From Camillea tinctor (Eukaryota > Ascomycota > Sordariomycetes > Xylariales > Xylariaceae): a DNA stretch of 64,000 nucleotides. The notes below the pieces were generated by a model, which saw nothing but the letters and a program-made list of their open reading frames with translations, searched no databases and had not been told where the DNA came from. The DNA lies in contig MU394070.1 in the NCBI GenBank assembly GCA_022578605.1, positions 496,001-560,000 on the forward strand, written 5' to 3'. Below, in pieces: positions 1-12,764 of this stretch; the first letter of the stretch is position 1, and each line of letters opens with the position of its first letter. A program made the position numbers and the translations under genes.

Positions 1-391
1 TTGTCTCTTCAAATCGTCTATGCATAAAAGTAGTACATGATAAAACGCATTCCTAAAAAAAAAAAACGCCACCCATGTGATTAACTAATGTGCTTCTGCC
101 GCTGGTAGCTGCAGAAGAAGTAAAAAAATAATCAATAGGGATAGTCCTTCCCCCCCAAAAAGGAATAGAGAATAGTTGTACATAATAGCCGGCGCCCCCA
201 AGGTATCTCGTATGCCAGCAAGCCTGTTCCACCTGCTATAGCTCAATTCTATGCTCGTGTTTTCGTCGCAACCAGAAGAATCAAACCCTAATGTATGTAT
301 ATATAGAGATAGATGATAAGAAATATGACCAGAGATACTGAGTCAGATGGTCCTATACTCGTGAAGAAGCTCTTATATTCGTCTAAGTGAA
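1..391. other. 3' flank of the NsdC-like gene
   Basis: No coding region is visible. The stretch lies downstream of the stop codon of the minus-strand regulator gene and probably holds its 3' UTR. It is moderately AT-rich, with short A and C homopolymers. I see no RNA gene or repeat. Confidence 0.5.
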
Positions 392-1721
392 TCATCTCTT
401 CGTGAATGGAGGCATTGGCGCTAAAAGGTTGTTGCTTCCGGTATGGGGCATGGTCATGGGAGGTAGTTGTGCTGGGGGCGCCGCCAGATGCCCTGGCGAG
501 TTGCCGAGAGGTCTCGGAGGTGCATTGTAAGCACTGTAGTCTTCGGTCCCACGCAGATCTAAAGTACCAATGTCGAACCGCTTAGAACAGCCATCTTCCA
601 TGTGCCTGCGGTGGTGGTGAGTTAGCAAATCATGCAGAGGGATGAGAAAAGAGCTCAAAGTAGCGAACGAGACTCCCACTCCCGACAGACACTTACCTCC
701 TAAGAGTATCCTTCCGCGCAAACATGCGCCCACAGTAATCGCACTTGTGGTTTCTCTCCTTCATGTGAACACTTTGGTTATGCCTCTGGAGGTCCGTCTT
801 TCGCACAAACTTCTTGTTGCAGTCAGGGACGGTACAAGGGAAGGGGTATTCCCGTTTCTCGTCGTGCGTCTCCATATGCGCTTTGAAGTTGTAGCTTCTA
901 CTAAAGAGCTTTCCGCAGCCCTTGACCTCACACTGAAAGTTGGCTTCCTCTTTTGTAGTAAGCTTCCGCGGCTGTCTCCTCTGCGTTCGCGCTACCTTGA
1001 CAGACGGGCGCCTATCCGGCATTAACGAGGGGCCGGCGTAATACTGTTCAGGCTCGAGAGGCGGATACTCGGCCCTAGGCCACGACCCCGAAGGAACATC
1101 CGACAGGTAGCCCGAGCTACCAGCGTTAGACCCATAACTACTAGGTTCCACCGGTATGGCATGGGCCGAGTGAGGGGAGGGGTACTGGGAGAGTTCCGCT
1201 CCGCTGGAGTAATCGGTGGCGGCAGCACCAGCGGTTTCCATCTTTACTCGTGGGATCGGCGAGACGCTCTGGTGGTAAGGATAGTGATGTCTGAAGGACG
1301 GGTCCGGAGAACGAGAAGATGTAGATGTTAGGTGAGAAGACGTATTTGTGTTGATCATAGCTGCCTGGGCCGGGTGAGACGAGTACATATCGTGGCTATA
1401 CGGCGTATGCATTGTTGGTTCGTAGTTAGTGAAAGTGTCGTAATCCGCTGATAGTATGCTCGGGGCACCCGATGACGACGTAGAATGCATCACCGCAGCC
1501 CCGTTCCAGTCGGCTGAAGTCATCACATCTAAAGGAGGCAGGGAACTTCCAGTGTCCATATTAGAGGACAAGGCGGCGCAAGCCTGGTGGTCAAATAAAG
1601 AGACCTTGAAGAGAGGGTCTACTAGATCGGGTGACGGGTAGTCTAGGGAAGGACTTCCTGGGTAATTTGTATTTGGAGAAGACGCCGCCGACCTAGTCAG
1701 GGACGGAGGTGAAAGATCCAT
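392..1721 (-). CDS. nsdC: NsdC-like C2H2/C2HC zinc-finger transcription factor
   Basis: Predicted nuclear DNA-binding regulator of 412 residues. It has two exons (697-1721 and 392-605) joined across a 91 bp intron (606-696, GTAAGT...CGCAG). Three fingers occupy about residues 262-350: C-x4-C-x12-H-x3-H, C-x4-C-x12-H-x4-H, and a third reading C-x2-C-x12-H-x4-C, ending HMEDGC. Two C2H2 fingers plus one C2HC finger is the arrangement described for NsdC (never in sexual development) of Aspergillus nidulans, and that is the basis of the call. The N-terminal 260 residues are rich in Ser, Pro and Tyr and look disordered. The intron cuts finger 3 just before its zinc-binding histidine. I chose the Met at 1721 (MDLSPPSL). 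The frame stays open upstream to 2012, but that part reads like 5' UTR. The protein is shorter than the roughly 620 residues I recall for the Aspergillus protein, so a further 5' exon is possible. Confidence 0.68.
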
Positions 1722-3597
1722 CACGGGGCTTCTGGTCGTAGGACAAACCCTTTGGTTATAAGAGAAGGAGGGGGGGGTGGGAGTTGGGATGAGGGAAGAG
1801 GGAGACAACAGTTCTTGTACAACAATGGTTCGGTGGTAACGGTGGTGTTTATGTAAGTAGTCCCCGTCTAACGGTTCTGCTGATGGAGGTGGTGTCAACC
1901 GAGCCAAGTTGGTGTTTCGGTATGGATATGGAAAGGCTGAGAGACAAGGCCAGTGGGAAGTGTGAAGATAGATATATAAGATGTCACTCAGGGTAGAGAG
2001 AAAATCACACACCCCTGGGTGTTAAATGGGAATGGTGTAACTAGGTAGGTGTAAGTAGGTAAGGTTATGTATATATGTATATGTAGATGTAGATGTAGAT
2101 GTCACCGGCATGGGGAACCTAGCTCCTTCGTAGCGGAAGAGATAAACATAGTGAGGCAGACAATAGGAATACATTGTCAAGGCAGACTTCGGAAAATATA
2201 ATATAATGGTACAGCGAACGATGCTCGTTGTAAGGCGGACCCTACACACACAAGGACTGTCCATTTTCGGTAAGAGTAGGTATAAGGGTATCTCTATGGG
2301 AAGTGTTAGTATAAAGACACCCAGGGGGGTGTGGAACACCAACATGTGTTCGCAGCAACCTTGGGATGGTGTAAGTACATGAGAGCTACAGAAGGTACAT
2401 CTGAGGAACCCTTGTAGGGCAATTGGCTGTGAGACTGGCATCCCCAATCATAGCCAAAGATCCAAATGGGGAGGAGAAGGGGGGGGGGGGAGGGGAGGGA
2501 AGAAGACAAGCCTAAGCAGGGTTGGTATCCATCGGTCGCGGCTGGTGACTAATAACAAGAGGCCAGAGCAAAGACCAAGTTGCCAAGGACGACTTTGACC
2601 AGGGTCAAGCTACCGACCCAGCTGCGACTAATCTACACTACTAAACATCTGTGGGGCCGTCTTCAATCATACTATGCTACTACAACTACACAGTGGGTAC
2701 TTAAACTTACATCCATCCATATACCCTACATCTCCTTAGTATGTGTATAAGGTCTGTACCTATGTACTTTATACCTACTTATTTGTTACCTACATAGTGG
2801 TTGGTGTATAGGGATTTAATTGCGAAACAAGTATAGTATACACCTAAAAAAAAACCAATGAGGAAGATTGTTGACATAAATATCCCTAGGTAGTTAGATG
2901 ATTACGCGCAGATTATATGTAGCGTGGTAGAAAGCATAACTTAGCTGAATATGTGTTAAACGATTGTTGCATCCGCAGTTTCTATTATTTCTTCTCCCCC
3001 CATCCCCTGTTCTGTACTTTCGTCTCACCTTTGGATGAATTAGTTGTAGGTAATCGACTGTTTGTTCCAGGAGTAGACCAAAGATGTACTTACAGTATGT
3101 AAAACGTACATGAACAAATTCTAGTTGCGGCGTTGTTATTGTTGTTGTTTGGATGACCCGTTACTAAATAAAGAACACTTACACAACAGGAATAGTTAGA
3201 CAATATCTGATCTATGTAGTGTATGCACCTATAGATCTAGTATATACGCTGGCAATGCATTGGGCTGAAGAAAATCTGGGGGGCGGCTAACTCTAGCGTG
3301 AGACAGTATCTTAGGTAGGGCAGAATCTTGATCGTCTAAAAAAGAACTCGTACATTAGTTAGTAGAGACGCCGCTGCGGACCGTAAATCCTTAAGAGAAG
3401 CCATACGTCGAGATTATCAACTAGTTAGCAGATTGATCGATTACTATGCAATGTACCTACCTAGGTACTGATGATAGCGAAGAGTCTAGCAAGGGTCGCC
3501 AGCCACCAACGGAATCAGGGAATCATGAGTCCGCCACAGCGAAGGATATCAAGGCGTAGGTATCCAGCAGTTATATTATTGGCATTCTAGTTGTTTC

Positions 3598-3637
3598 TAT
3601 TATTATTATTAGTGGTATTATAATAATAATAATAATT
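3598..3637. repeat. Inverted TAT/ATA triplet microsatellite
   Basis: A run of TAT triplets, a short spacer (AGTGG) and a run of ATA triplets form an imperfect palindrome that could extrude a hairpin. There is no link to a gene. Confidence 0.7.
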
Positions 3638-5826
3638 ACCATGAGGCGCGTGGCACAAGGGCAAGTGTGGAAGTATAGTTCTTAGGGTGGAAGAGATGCA
3701 CGTAATGTTAGTGTCAACAGCGGCACTGGATCAATCAGCTTAGACCCAAGCGAAATTACATCTATCAGACGATTTAAACGTCGAGGTTGACTGCCGATTC
3801 CTGAGATCGAGGGGTTCGGGACGACAATAAGATGCCAGTGCCTGACTACTTATTAGCCAGGGCAAAGGTACCACCCTACAATTCCTAGCTAACAATGGCC
3901 CAACGATAGCTCATCCTACAAGGCAGAGCGATATAGAAGAAAAAGGGCAAGACCCGAGATGTACTAGAAACGCTCCGGTCCATTAGGGGTGGGGGCTAGG
4001 ATCTAGGGCAGCTTCGCCACGAATAGCAGGTAGGTCGGACAGAGTAAGTATAGCTCGCCAAGGCCAGCCCATATCCTTTCCCTGCTGCTAAAAGAGATTT
4101 GAAGTCATCACCATCCTTTTTGTTCCATTATGTCTAGGTAGTCTATCTATGAATGGAGGGAGGAATGGAGAGAAAGAAGGGTAATGCTGTGGTGGTATAG
4201 CGGCGGAAATTTCTAGTCGAACTACGCTTGAACCAGACTGACTTACCCAGAACTACCGGACTATCTACTATACATATCGAATAGCTAACGAGGTACTGAT
4301 GCATGGACTGAACCACCGTCTTTTTACATGCATACATATCAATTGGGGGATCGAAACAACCTGTGGTTATTCACCTTTTACGGGGTCAAGTAGAGGTGAT
4401 ATAGCACAAGGCTGCTGAATTGGCTTTCGAACTGATGTTTCAAGAAACCCTAACCCTTTGCCGAGCTCTGCGCATGTGCCCGTATGCATGTGTAAGGACG
4501 TTGTCTACCGAGAGTTCATCACCCTCGTAACCCACGTGTCTTGGCTGGGTGGATTCAAGTTCGTGTGATCTCTTTGAGGGTCGACTGTGTCGAATTTTTG
4601 AAACCAAAGGGAGGCTTAGAAGATCGAAGGAACGACATGAAGATGTCCGTGTTTCAGGCTGATCGCCAGTCGGTGGTGAGCCATACAACTTACAGATTAC
4701 ACAGCATAGAGGATATGTTGGTTACGAAGTGTGTCAATGTATATGTATAAGTGCTGCCAATCTCACTTGTGGGGATGATGCGCCGCCTGTCTGACACTCG
4801 CGCCACCGCGAAGGAATGTACTATGGAGAATGATGCACCGCCGGCTTTATACGTAGAGACAATCAACGCAAGCACTAGCTACCAAGGTCATCTCATATTC
4901 TAGCTAAAGATAGACGATAGTGGCTCTTTACCTAGTTCTTGTTCGTAAGGGCCCGGAGGATACAAGTTACATAATACAAACTTGTAAAGGAAACACATAT
5001 GTACCTACCTGAGTAACCTAGGTTTAAGTAGGTATAATTGGAACCATCCTGTACTACGTAAGCTCAACAAATCTTCGCTTTTCCACTTAGACCGGCAATC
5101 ACTTCAGCTGAGGGGGGGCAAGAAAGAGAGCTGAAACTTGACCTAAGTAGGTTTCAAGCCTCTATTAGTTGGACCTTCGCCGGCTTTTTGGACTCGATAA
5201 CATATTATCTATTGCTAGTTAACATCATCTAGTCCAAAGAACACCGCGCACATACACCATATCGGTATATTATACACTGCTGTCCCCCGCGTTAGATCAG
5301 CTAAGTACTTGCCAAATATAGGTAACCTATGTATAAAGAGAGTATCTACGCTAAGATGGGCGAGCCTTTCCTTTGGTATAAGGGTCGAGCGATCTACAAT
5401 CTTAAGACGATTTACTAGGCTTAGATATGGAACCAAAGTCTATGCCAACGTACGCTAGATGCATGGAAGCCAATAGGGATAAAAGAGCCGTGCAGCAGCT
5501 GTGGACTCTGTTACTTAATGTAGCAGCGTCCGTGCTTAAGACATGGTAAGCATTTCCACGGCATCAGCCAGTTGTGTGCTTCTCTCCTAATAGCGGGTAT
5601 GGACGGGAATAACCTATATATATACGTAGTAGGTTATTCGGTAGGAGATCACGAATGAGAGCATCTTTACTTAGTATATATAAGTTGAGTCAGCCTATCT
5701 TGTCTACTCCCTTTATTTATATATTTATTTTTCTCTTTGTCTTTAAACTAGGTGGTATCGAGACTTTTGAGATTTACATGTCAACTCTCTCATTATTTCC
5801 TCTTCTACCTGTCTCTCTTTCTTTCC

Positions 5827-5828
<2 letters not shown>

Positions 5829-5875
<47 letters not shown>

Positions 5876-5888
5876 CGTGTGTGTGTGT
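5829..5888. repeat. Compound CA-TA-TG microsatellite
   Basis: About sixteen CA units are followed by about six TA units and then about six TG units. The CA and TG runs are complementary, so the block is a palindrome around the TA core. Confidence 0.85.
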
Positions 5889-6638
5889 TCCTTCTTTCAA
5901 GTAATGGTACATGGGAGTTGATGGCATTACTTCACTTTTTATTATGGTGATGAGCATCACGAATCAAGCCACTAATCAAGGCCATTACTACCTGACTCGA
6001 GAAATAGCACATGTCATTATTTACCTTGTATATACCAAGCACAAAACAGCACATGTGGGGGTTAGCTTGCGAACCCCCTTACCGGTACATGCAACCCGAA
6101 ACTAATAATAGCCCAAAGTAGCTTCTATTCATACTGTCTCGGTTTGTAAAACACCAGACTGAAAAGAGGCTCTCCAAAGGTATCGATAGTCAAGTATACG
6201 ATGCGCATTTATATATCGTACTGTTCCAATCTATTAGTATTACTGGATTGTGGTGTCTCCTGCCCTCGCGGTATTTAGAAGGTAAAGGTACGGACATGTC
6301 TCTCTCTCTGTGTGTGTATGTGTGTAACGAATGCCACTGAGGCCGGAAACCGCCTCATCGGCCGTTTTTAGGAAATTAGAGTCATCTGGCTAGCGCAGGT
6401 TGCTTTGATAAAGCATTGACAATTCCCAAGACATTGATGATAACAGTAACAGTATCAATCGTTCGCTATTAGGAGAACAGCTTAATATACATTTTAAGCT
6501 TATGTGCTGCGCCTAGATCCGACAACCTGGTTCGGTACCTGTGGGTAGCTCTATCCCCACTATTGGTTGGCGTTGGGCGGTCGCGCTTGTAATCACAATG
6601 CAGTCTAGCATTCCCTAAACATAGAGGAATATAGAAGG

Positions 6639-6640
<2 letters not shown>

Positions 6641-6669
<29 letters not shown>
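6641..6669. repeat. AG dinucleotide microsatellite
   Basis: About fourteen AG units in a row, intergenic. Confidence 0.9.
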
Positions 6670-6673
<4 letters not shown>

Positions 6674-6699
6674 GCATCCGAATCAAGGTATGAGCTGCA

Positions 6700-6990
6700 T
6701 TTATGTGTGTACCTACTATGTAAGTAGGTATTTTATAGTCAGTAAAGCGGCTGGGATTACCTATATATGCGTGACTTAGGTACCTTAACCTACCAAAAGT
6801 AACCTACACCTTTCCAATATATAGGTACATAGGTAAGTCCAGGGATCCATGTAATCTATGTAACTACTATGTAGGTACTAATTGAGTACTTAGGTATGTA
6901 GGTAGGTGCATGTTTTACCTTTGGAAGTTTAACAACAGGCCTGTGGCTGGTGGACTCTCAAGGGACTCCAGTCACCTACCTAGGTACCTG
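6700..6990. repeat. Cluster of TAGGTA/TACCTA motifs
   Basis: More than a dozen copies of short words such as GTAGGTA, TACCTA and the palindrome TAGGTACCTA lie in about 290 bp, in both orientations. The same words occur singly in most intergenic regions of the gene-bearing part of the window (for example near 2045, 3460, 5005, 12330, 28450, 34170) but not in coding exons I examined. Function unknown. Confidence 0.5.
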
Positions 6991-7520
6991 GCTGTCTGGG
7001 TAAGAAGCAAGCCACAGATAATGCCAAAGCATGGACCATCATGTATGTGGCTGCCTGCTCCAACCACTTTTAGTACCAGACTCGATCAATATCATCAAAG
7101 ACAGAACAATAAGAACGTACACACATAGGTTATTTCATTCTATCTAATTTCAGCCTATGACGACGGCTTTCACCCTTCCCCCATCACGCATATTCCGATC
7201 GGGATACCACTTCATCAACAGTAGTCTGAGAGGCTCCAATATAGCGTCACAAGCATCGTATTTCTATATTGTTATGTAGCGAAGGCATGGTACTAGCCTA
7301 GCTATCCACAGCCTATCTAGACCAACTAGTGCAGGGCAGGAATCTCAAAACCGCCAGGGAGCTCCAGCAACCTGTTACTACCTATTGCATGCACTGGTTT
7401 ATCCCCTAGGCTGCACAGTCCTCCTTTATGCGCACTTGGGCACCCGGTGCTTTGCTGTTTCGACCTGGCTTAGGACATAGGGCGGTGAGGTTGTGACGGC
7501 CTCATCGAGCACGGCCAAAG

Positions 7521-9990
7521 ATGAAATTCTTCATAGATGACCTCCCCGTGCTCTTCCCCTACCCTCGCATATATCCAGAGCAATATGCGTACATGTGCGA
7601 CCTCAAGCGGACTCTCGATGCGGGTGGCCACTGCGTTCTGGAGATGCCTTCGGGCACAGGGAAGACCGTCTCGCTGCTCTCACTCATTGTTGCCTACCAG
7701 CAACATTATCCTGAGCATCGAAAACTTATCTACTGCTCGCGTACCATGTCTGAAATCGAGAAGGCTCTGGCTGAGCTAAAGGCTCTCATGAAATTTCGTG
7801 CCGAGGAGCTCGGCCGCGTGGAGGAATTCCGTGGTCTTGGCTTGACTAGTCGTAAGAACCTCTGCCTTCACCCTTCGGTCAAGAGGGAGAAGAGCGGTGC
7901 TATAGTTGATTCTAGGTGTCGCAGTCTCACTGCTGGCTTTGTCAAGGAGAAGAAGGAGAAGGGCGAGAACGTCGATGTTTGCGTCTATCATGATAATCTA
8001 GATCTTCTTGAGCCACACAACCTAATTCCGAACGGCGTCTGGACATTGGATGGCCTCCTGAGGTACGGCGAGCAACACAAGCAGTGCCCCTACTTTACTT
8101 CGAGACGGATGGTAAGTTTCTTATGAAAAGTCCTTGCTTAACGCGTTCAACGCTGTCGTCCAGCTCTGCTTATGCTCCGAAATATCTTAGATGCAATATT
8201 GCAATGTTATCATTTATTCTTACCACTACCTGCTGGATCCCAAGATTGCCGAGCGTGTGTCTAAGGAATTCTCCAAGGATTGCATTGTAGTCTTCGATGA
8301 AGCCCACAACATTGACAATGTTTGTATCGAATCTCTCAGCACTGACATCACCGAAGATTCGTTGCGCAGGGCTACGAGGGGCGCGCAGAATCTTGAACGT
8401 AAAATAACCGAGATGAAGGAAACAGATCGGGAGCAACTGGAGAACGAGTACCAAAAGCTCGTAGAAGGGCTTCGGGATGCCGATGAAGCTCGTCAAGAAG
8501 ACGCATTTATGGCCAACCCAGCGTTGCCAGATGATTTGCTCAAAGAAGCGGTACCTGGCAACATTAGAAGAGCAGAACATTTCACGGCTTTCTTGAAACG
8601 ATTCATAGAATATCTTAAAACACGAATGAAAGTTCGTCAAGTCATATCCGAAACACCACCTTCTTTCCTTGCTCATCTGAGAGAGCACACCTTCATTGAA
8701 AAGAAGCCTCTGAGGTTCTGTGCCGAGAGGCTTACCTCACTTGTGAGGACGCTTGAGCTCACCAACATCGAGGACTACCAGCCGTTGCAAGAAGTTGCTA
8801 CATTCGCCACTCTAGTTGCTACCTATGAGAAGGGGTTTCTATTGATCCTTGAGCCCTTCGAGTCGGATACTGCCGAGGTACCAAATCCGGTTCTTCATTT
8901 CACCTGTCTAGACGCAGCCATCGCCATCAAACCAGTATTTGACAGGTTCAGCTCTGTGATCATCACATCGGGGACCATATCACCTCTAGAAATGTACCCT
9001 AAAATGTTAGGGTTCTCCACCGTTGTCCAAGAATCGTATACTATGACGTTAGCCAGGAGGTCTTTCTTGCCTATGATCGTCACCCGCGGCAGCGATCAAG
9101 CCCCCGTGTCCACTAGTTTCCAAGTCAGGAATGAGCCGAGCGTGGTGCGAAACTATGGTAACCTCCTGACCGAGTTTGCTAAGGTTACACCGGACGGCAT
9201 GGTCGTTTTCTTCCCATCCTATCTATACATGGAATCTATCATTAGTATGTGGCAGGGCATGGGTATCCTGGACGAGGTTTGGAAGTACAAATTGATATTG
9301 GTTGAAACACCAGACGCCCAAGAGACCTCGCTGGCCTTAGAGACGTATCGGACGGCCTGTTGCAACGGGAGGGGGGCCGTTCTCCTTTGTGTCGCACGGG
9401 GGAAGGTGTCGGAAGGCATCGATTTCGACCACCAGTACGGGCGTACCGTGTTGTGCATCGGAGTTCCGTTCCAGTATACCGAGTCACGTATCCTAAAAGC
9501 AAGGCTCGAGTTCCTCCGCGAGACGTATCGCATCCGCGAGAACGACTTCCTATCCTTCGACGCTATGCGGCACGCCGCGCAATGCCTCGGACGCGTGCTT
9601 CGGGGCAAGGATGACTACGGGATCATGGTGTTGGCTGACCGGCGGTTCCAGAAGAAGCGCCTCCAGCTGCCCAAGTGGATTAACCAGGCCATGCAGGAAG
9701 TCGACGGCAACCTCAGTACTGACATGGCCGTCATCACGGCGAAGCGCTTCCTACGCGATATGGCCCGTCCCTTCAAGGCCAAGGACCAGGAGGGCATCAG
9801 TGTGTGGAGCCTCGAAGACCTCAAGGCTCATCAGAAGAAGATGGACGAGGAGCGCATACGCGAGCTTCAGAGCGGCGACGCCATGATGGAAGCATTGCAG
9901 AGAGCCCAGGCGAATCAGAAGTACACGGAAGAGTACGATATGGATGATGACGATCTTGACGAGGGCATGATGGAGCTCGACGGGGCCTAA
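7521..9990 (+). CDS. rad3: Rad3/XPD-type ATP-dependent 5'-3' DNA helicase of TFIIH
   Basis: Predicted XPD/ERCC2 helicase of 796 residues, the usual family length. In TFIIH it opens DNA in nucleotide excision repair and has a structural role in RNA polymerase II initiation. Exons are 7521-8111 and 8191-9990, with a 79 bp intron (GTAAGT, branch CTTAAC, TTAG) that rejoins RRM to MQYCNV. Visible motifs are Walker A PSGTGKT at about residues 43-49, the four cysteines of the iron-sulfur domain (C115, C133, C154, C189), the DEAH box at 233-236, and helicase motif VI QCLGRVLRG at 661-669. The C-terminus is acidic (DMDDDDLDE). The start is the first ATG in frame and gives the typical family N-terminus MKFFIDDLPVLFPY. 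The gene is convergent with prp3, whose stop is about 540 bp away. Nothing looks broken. Confidence 0.97.
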
Positions 9991-10531
9991 GCCGAACTAC
10001 GGGGAGTGTACAGTGCTCTTCGCATATTTTTGGGACTAACGGATATGGTTTCTTTTCTATAGAATCCATTATCTTCTAATACAGTGTGACCAGCACCCAT
10101 CATCATAATGAATCGTTCGAATGATGTGAGACCACTACAGCATAGGCTCTTTTAGGCTAGGGACGATGGAATATGGGAAGGGAAGGCATGTAGATGAACT
10201 CTTAGTCGAGAATGAAGTGATGATAGAGCCTCACCCTATACCATCTCTATCGTCCCGACATGAAATACAATAATTTGCCAATCAATAATTAGTGAACTTA
10301 TACTTCTTTTTCATGCATTTTTTTTTATTGCTATACGATTAGAGTCTCCTTTCTTTTCGATCCCTTTCCTTTCCCTTCCGTACGCATGATTGAGCTTCTT
10401 CCAGTAACAAAAGGGTATATAGCACGGTCGTTGATAAACTTGGTGGGCCTTGGATTTATTTGCTTTGATTTCGTTTGGTCTATGCTAGACTGCTGGGTCC
10501 CTTCCACCCCCCCCCTTCATTCGTTATTAAA
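9991..10531. other. Convergent 3' region between rad3 and prp3
   Basis: The two genes end tail to tail here, so the stretch must hold both 3' UTRs and polyadenylation sites. It contains T-rich and A-rich tracts and candidate AATAAT/ATACAATA words, but no open frame of interest. Confidence 0.5.
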
Positions 10532-12120
10532 CTACTGCGTCGTCTTAGCTAAGTTCCAAAAGTTATCCATCTTGGCCCTTGCCAACGCCTCCCGGGCCTC
10601 AGCATCAGTCTCACAGACGCGCGATTTCCAGGAGCGGAAAGCGCGAGTCTTGACCTCGCCTTCGAACAGCAGCTGGCACTTATTCAGGGTGAGATCCTTG
10701 AGGTCTCCCTGCTCGTCCTCAGCGCGGAGCCAGTCGCGCAAGCCCTCGGTACGGGCATCCTTATTGTCGCTACGAGAGGGCACGTTCTCAGACCAGTCGA
10801 TACGGTGCAACATGAGCTGGCGGTAGTGGCGGATACCGTATTCGCCACCTTCGACGATGACAAGACACTGGCGCGGGTGCATGACGACTAGACCGGTGAG
10901 GCCATATTGCTCGGCGTTCTTGCTGACCTTAAAGCGGTGCTGGCCGTTGGCAAGGCTGCCAACCTTGAAAACGAGCACTCGCAGGCCCTTGGCAGCGTCC
11001 TTCTCTTGGTTTGCCGCTAGCTTCTCGTGTTTTTGCTCCTTAGTTAGCTTGCGCTCCTCGTTCGTCTGCACGTGCTGCGCATGACGCTCTGCGATCTCCC
11101 GGTTCACGCGCGCCTCGACCGCGGTTGGGTCCTTGACAGCCTCCTCACCCAGCACACGCATTAGGTTACCCTTCTTAACCTTCGGAGGCGGCGCCGGTTC
11201 CAAGCCCACTGTAATTGTAAATTAGGGTTAGCGTATGCCTCACAAAAGAAATCTCAAAGGGGAGGGGTGAGGAGGGAGGTATATAGTAGTATATAAATAT
11301 AATACGTACAGCGTATCTTAGCCTGCGTTTCCCTCAAGTCTGCCATACGACGCTGTCGGCGCAGCTTCGCCTGTTCGGTCGTGGTGAGGTACATGGGTTT
11401 CGGCGCGGGCATGCTCTGGTCTTGCGGGGGTTCGATAGCCACAGGATGCTGGATGAAATTGGTTATGACGGAGTCGGGGGTGTCTATCTTGAGAGATTGG
11501 GGGTTATCTATGTCATCGTAGTTGTCTCCGTTTATGAGGCCTTCGTCCCACCATTCAATACTCGGGGGCGCCTCCACGACAAAGTTCTTCTCCACGTCGA
11601 TATCTTCGTCTATGCCCACCTTGCGGGTCTGGGTAGCAATGCGCTTCTTGAGGGCCTCGAGCGCGGCCTGCCGCCGCAGTGCGTTCGCCTGCTGGATGTA
11701 TTTGCCCTTCTGGTTGAAAATGAGGTGACGGGACTGTCGCGGCTTGGCAGTGGGAGCGCTTAGATTCGCGTCGTAATAAGGGTTGCTCTTAATCTCGTCC
11801 TGTGAGGGGCCCGAAAGGTCAAGCGGCTTCTGTCTTGAGGTATTCGTGGGGCCACCGGCACGCTGGCGTGAGTGGGAGGAGGACGGGCTTGGTCTCGAGT
11901 CGCTAGCTTTATTGACAGGCTTCACCTGACCCAGATCCTCGAGGGCTGGGTGTAGACCAACATTCAACCCCCCCTTCGCTTTGGTAGTGCCGATAGCTGC
12001 TGATACACGGGCCTTGAGTGCTGCCAGCTTAGCTGCCTTGTCGGCGGCACTGTCTGGTTTCTGGACTCTAGACGTAGCATTGTTGCGCGGACCAAGACCC
12101 GGAGAGCCGTGTCGGTCCAT
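10532..12120 (-). CDS. prp3: Prp3, U4/U6 small nuclear ribonucleoprotein
   Basis: Predicted 495-residue homologue of Prp3, the U4/U6 snRNP protein needed to assemble the U4/U6.U5 tri-snRNP before splicing. Exons are 11310-12120 and 10532-11208. The 101 bp intron (GTACGT donor, GCTAACC branch, TTACAG acceptor) splits a Leu codon and restores KIR-L-GLEPAPPPKVKK, the conserved Prp3 core. The N-terminal 100 residues are Ser/Pro-rich and variable. The Prp3 domain spans about residues 105-340 (SNPYYD, FNQKGKYIQQA and GNLMRVLGEEAVKDPTAVE are visible). The C-terminal DUF1115 domain (about 350-490) holds VVMHPRQCLVIVEGG and a motif ending RAFRSWKSR. Length agrees with the family. Prp3 shares a 640 bp divergent promoter region with RPA190. 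Confidence 0.95.
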
Positions 12121-12764
12121 TTTCGAATGAAGATAGAGACGGATAGGATAGATGGATAGGGTAGATGGATAGGGATGGTTGGTTCGCGATCGAGGAGAGA
12201 AGCCGTGTCGTGGTAGAGTGGGTAGTGTAAGTCGTGTGTCAAGGGTGTGTAAGAGTAATAGGTGCTGTTATAGACCGAGTGAAAGAGAGTGTGACTTTAA
12301 TGATTGGGATGGATGGATTTAATTTACATTAGGTAGGTACGTACAGGTAGGTTAGAGGGAGATAACCTAGATATACATTACTTAGTGTACCTGCATATGC
12401 ATTCATCTATGCAGTATATACGTATATACGTACACATAACCTAGGCTAGCTATTTACTGCCTTCACTGACCGCTAAGAAAAAAGGAAACAAACGAAGAAG
12501 AAAAGACCAGGAGAGACTTGAGTATCTTTTTTTTTTCTGCCAATTGACCCCACCTTAAAAAAAAGTTATCTATCTTCTATCTATCTTAAGATAAAAAAAA
12601 AGAGTATAAAAAAAAAAGAAGATATCAGCTAGAGAGAGCTCCCATCTTCAACTATTCCAAATATACCCTAAACTTATTCATATCCCTAGACATGATTTCT
12701 GCCAGCATAATCTAATGACTTTCAATTCCATTACTATAATATTACCACACTCTCTTCATCGGCC
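12121..12764. promoter_or_regulatory. Divergent promoter region of prp3 and RPA190
   Basis: These 644 bp separate the start codons of prp3 (minus) and RPA190 (plus) and must serve both. The middle has TAGGTAGGTA-type words and an ATATACGTATATACGTA palindrome near 12415. The RPA190 side has poly(A) and poly(T) tracts, the usual nucleosome-free signature of a housekeeping promoter. I do not recognise a specific factor site. Confidence 0.6.

Larger units (their letters stand above)
1722..7520. other. 5.8 kb intergenic region without a supported gene
   Basis: This lies between the divergently transcribed NsdC-like and Rad3 genes and must hold both promoters. The NsdC side probably carries a long 5' leader, since regulators of this kind often do. 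All open frames are short, low-complexity and without a recognisable domain. What is visible is simple repeats (AT-rich triplets near 3600, CA/TA/TG near 5850, GA near 6650) and many short TAGGTA/TACCTA motifs, densest at 6700-6990. I see no tRNA, 5S rRNA or transposon ends. Confidence 0.5.

Noticed and set aside
2022..2447. Open frame of 141 codons upstream of the NsdC-like gene
   Set aside because: Composition is that of AT/CT-rich leader DNA, with no similarity to a known domain. Probably part of the 5' region of the regulator gene.
4440..4460. Telomere-like CCCTAACCCT
   Set aside because: Fewer than two full units, with single similar words also at 11220 and 34290. This is chance level, not an interstitial telomere array.
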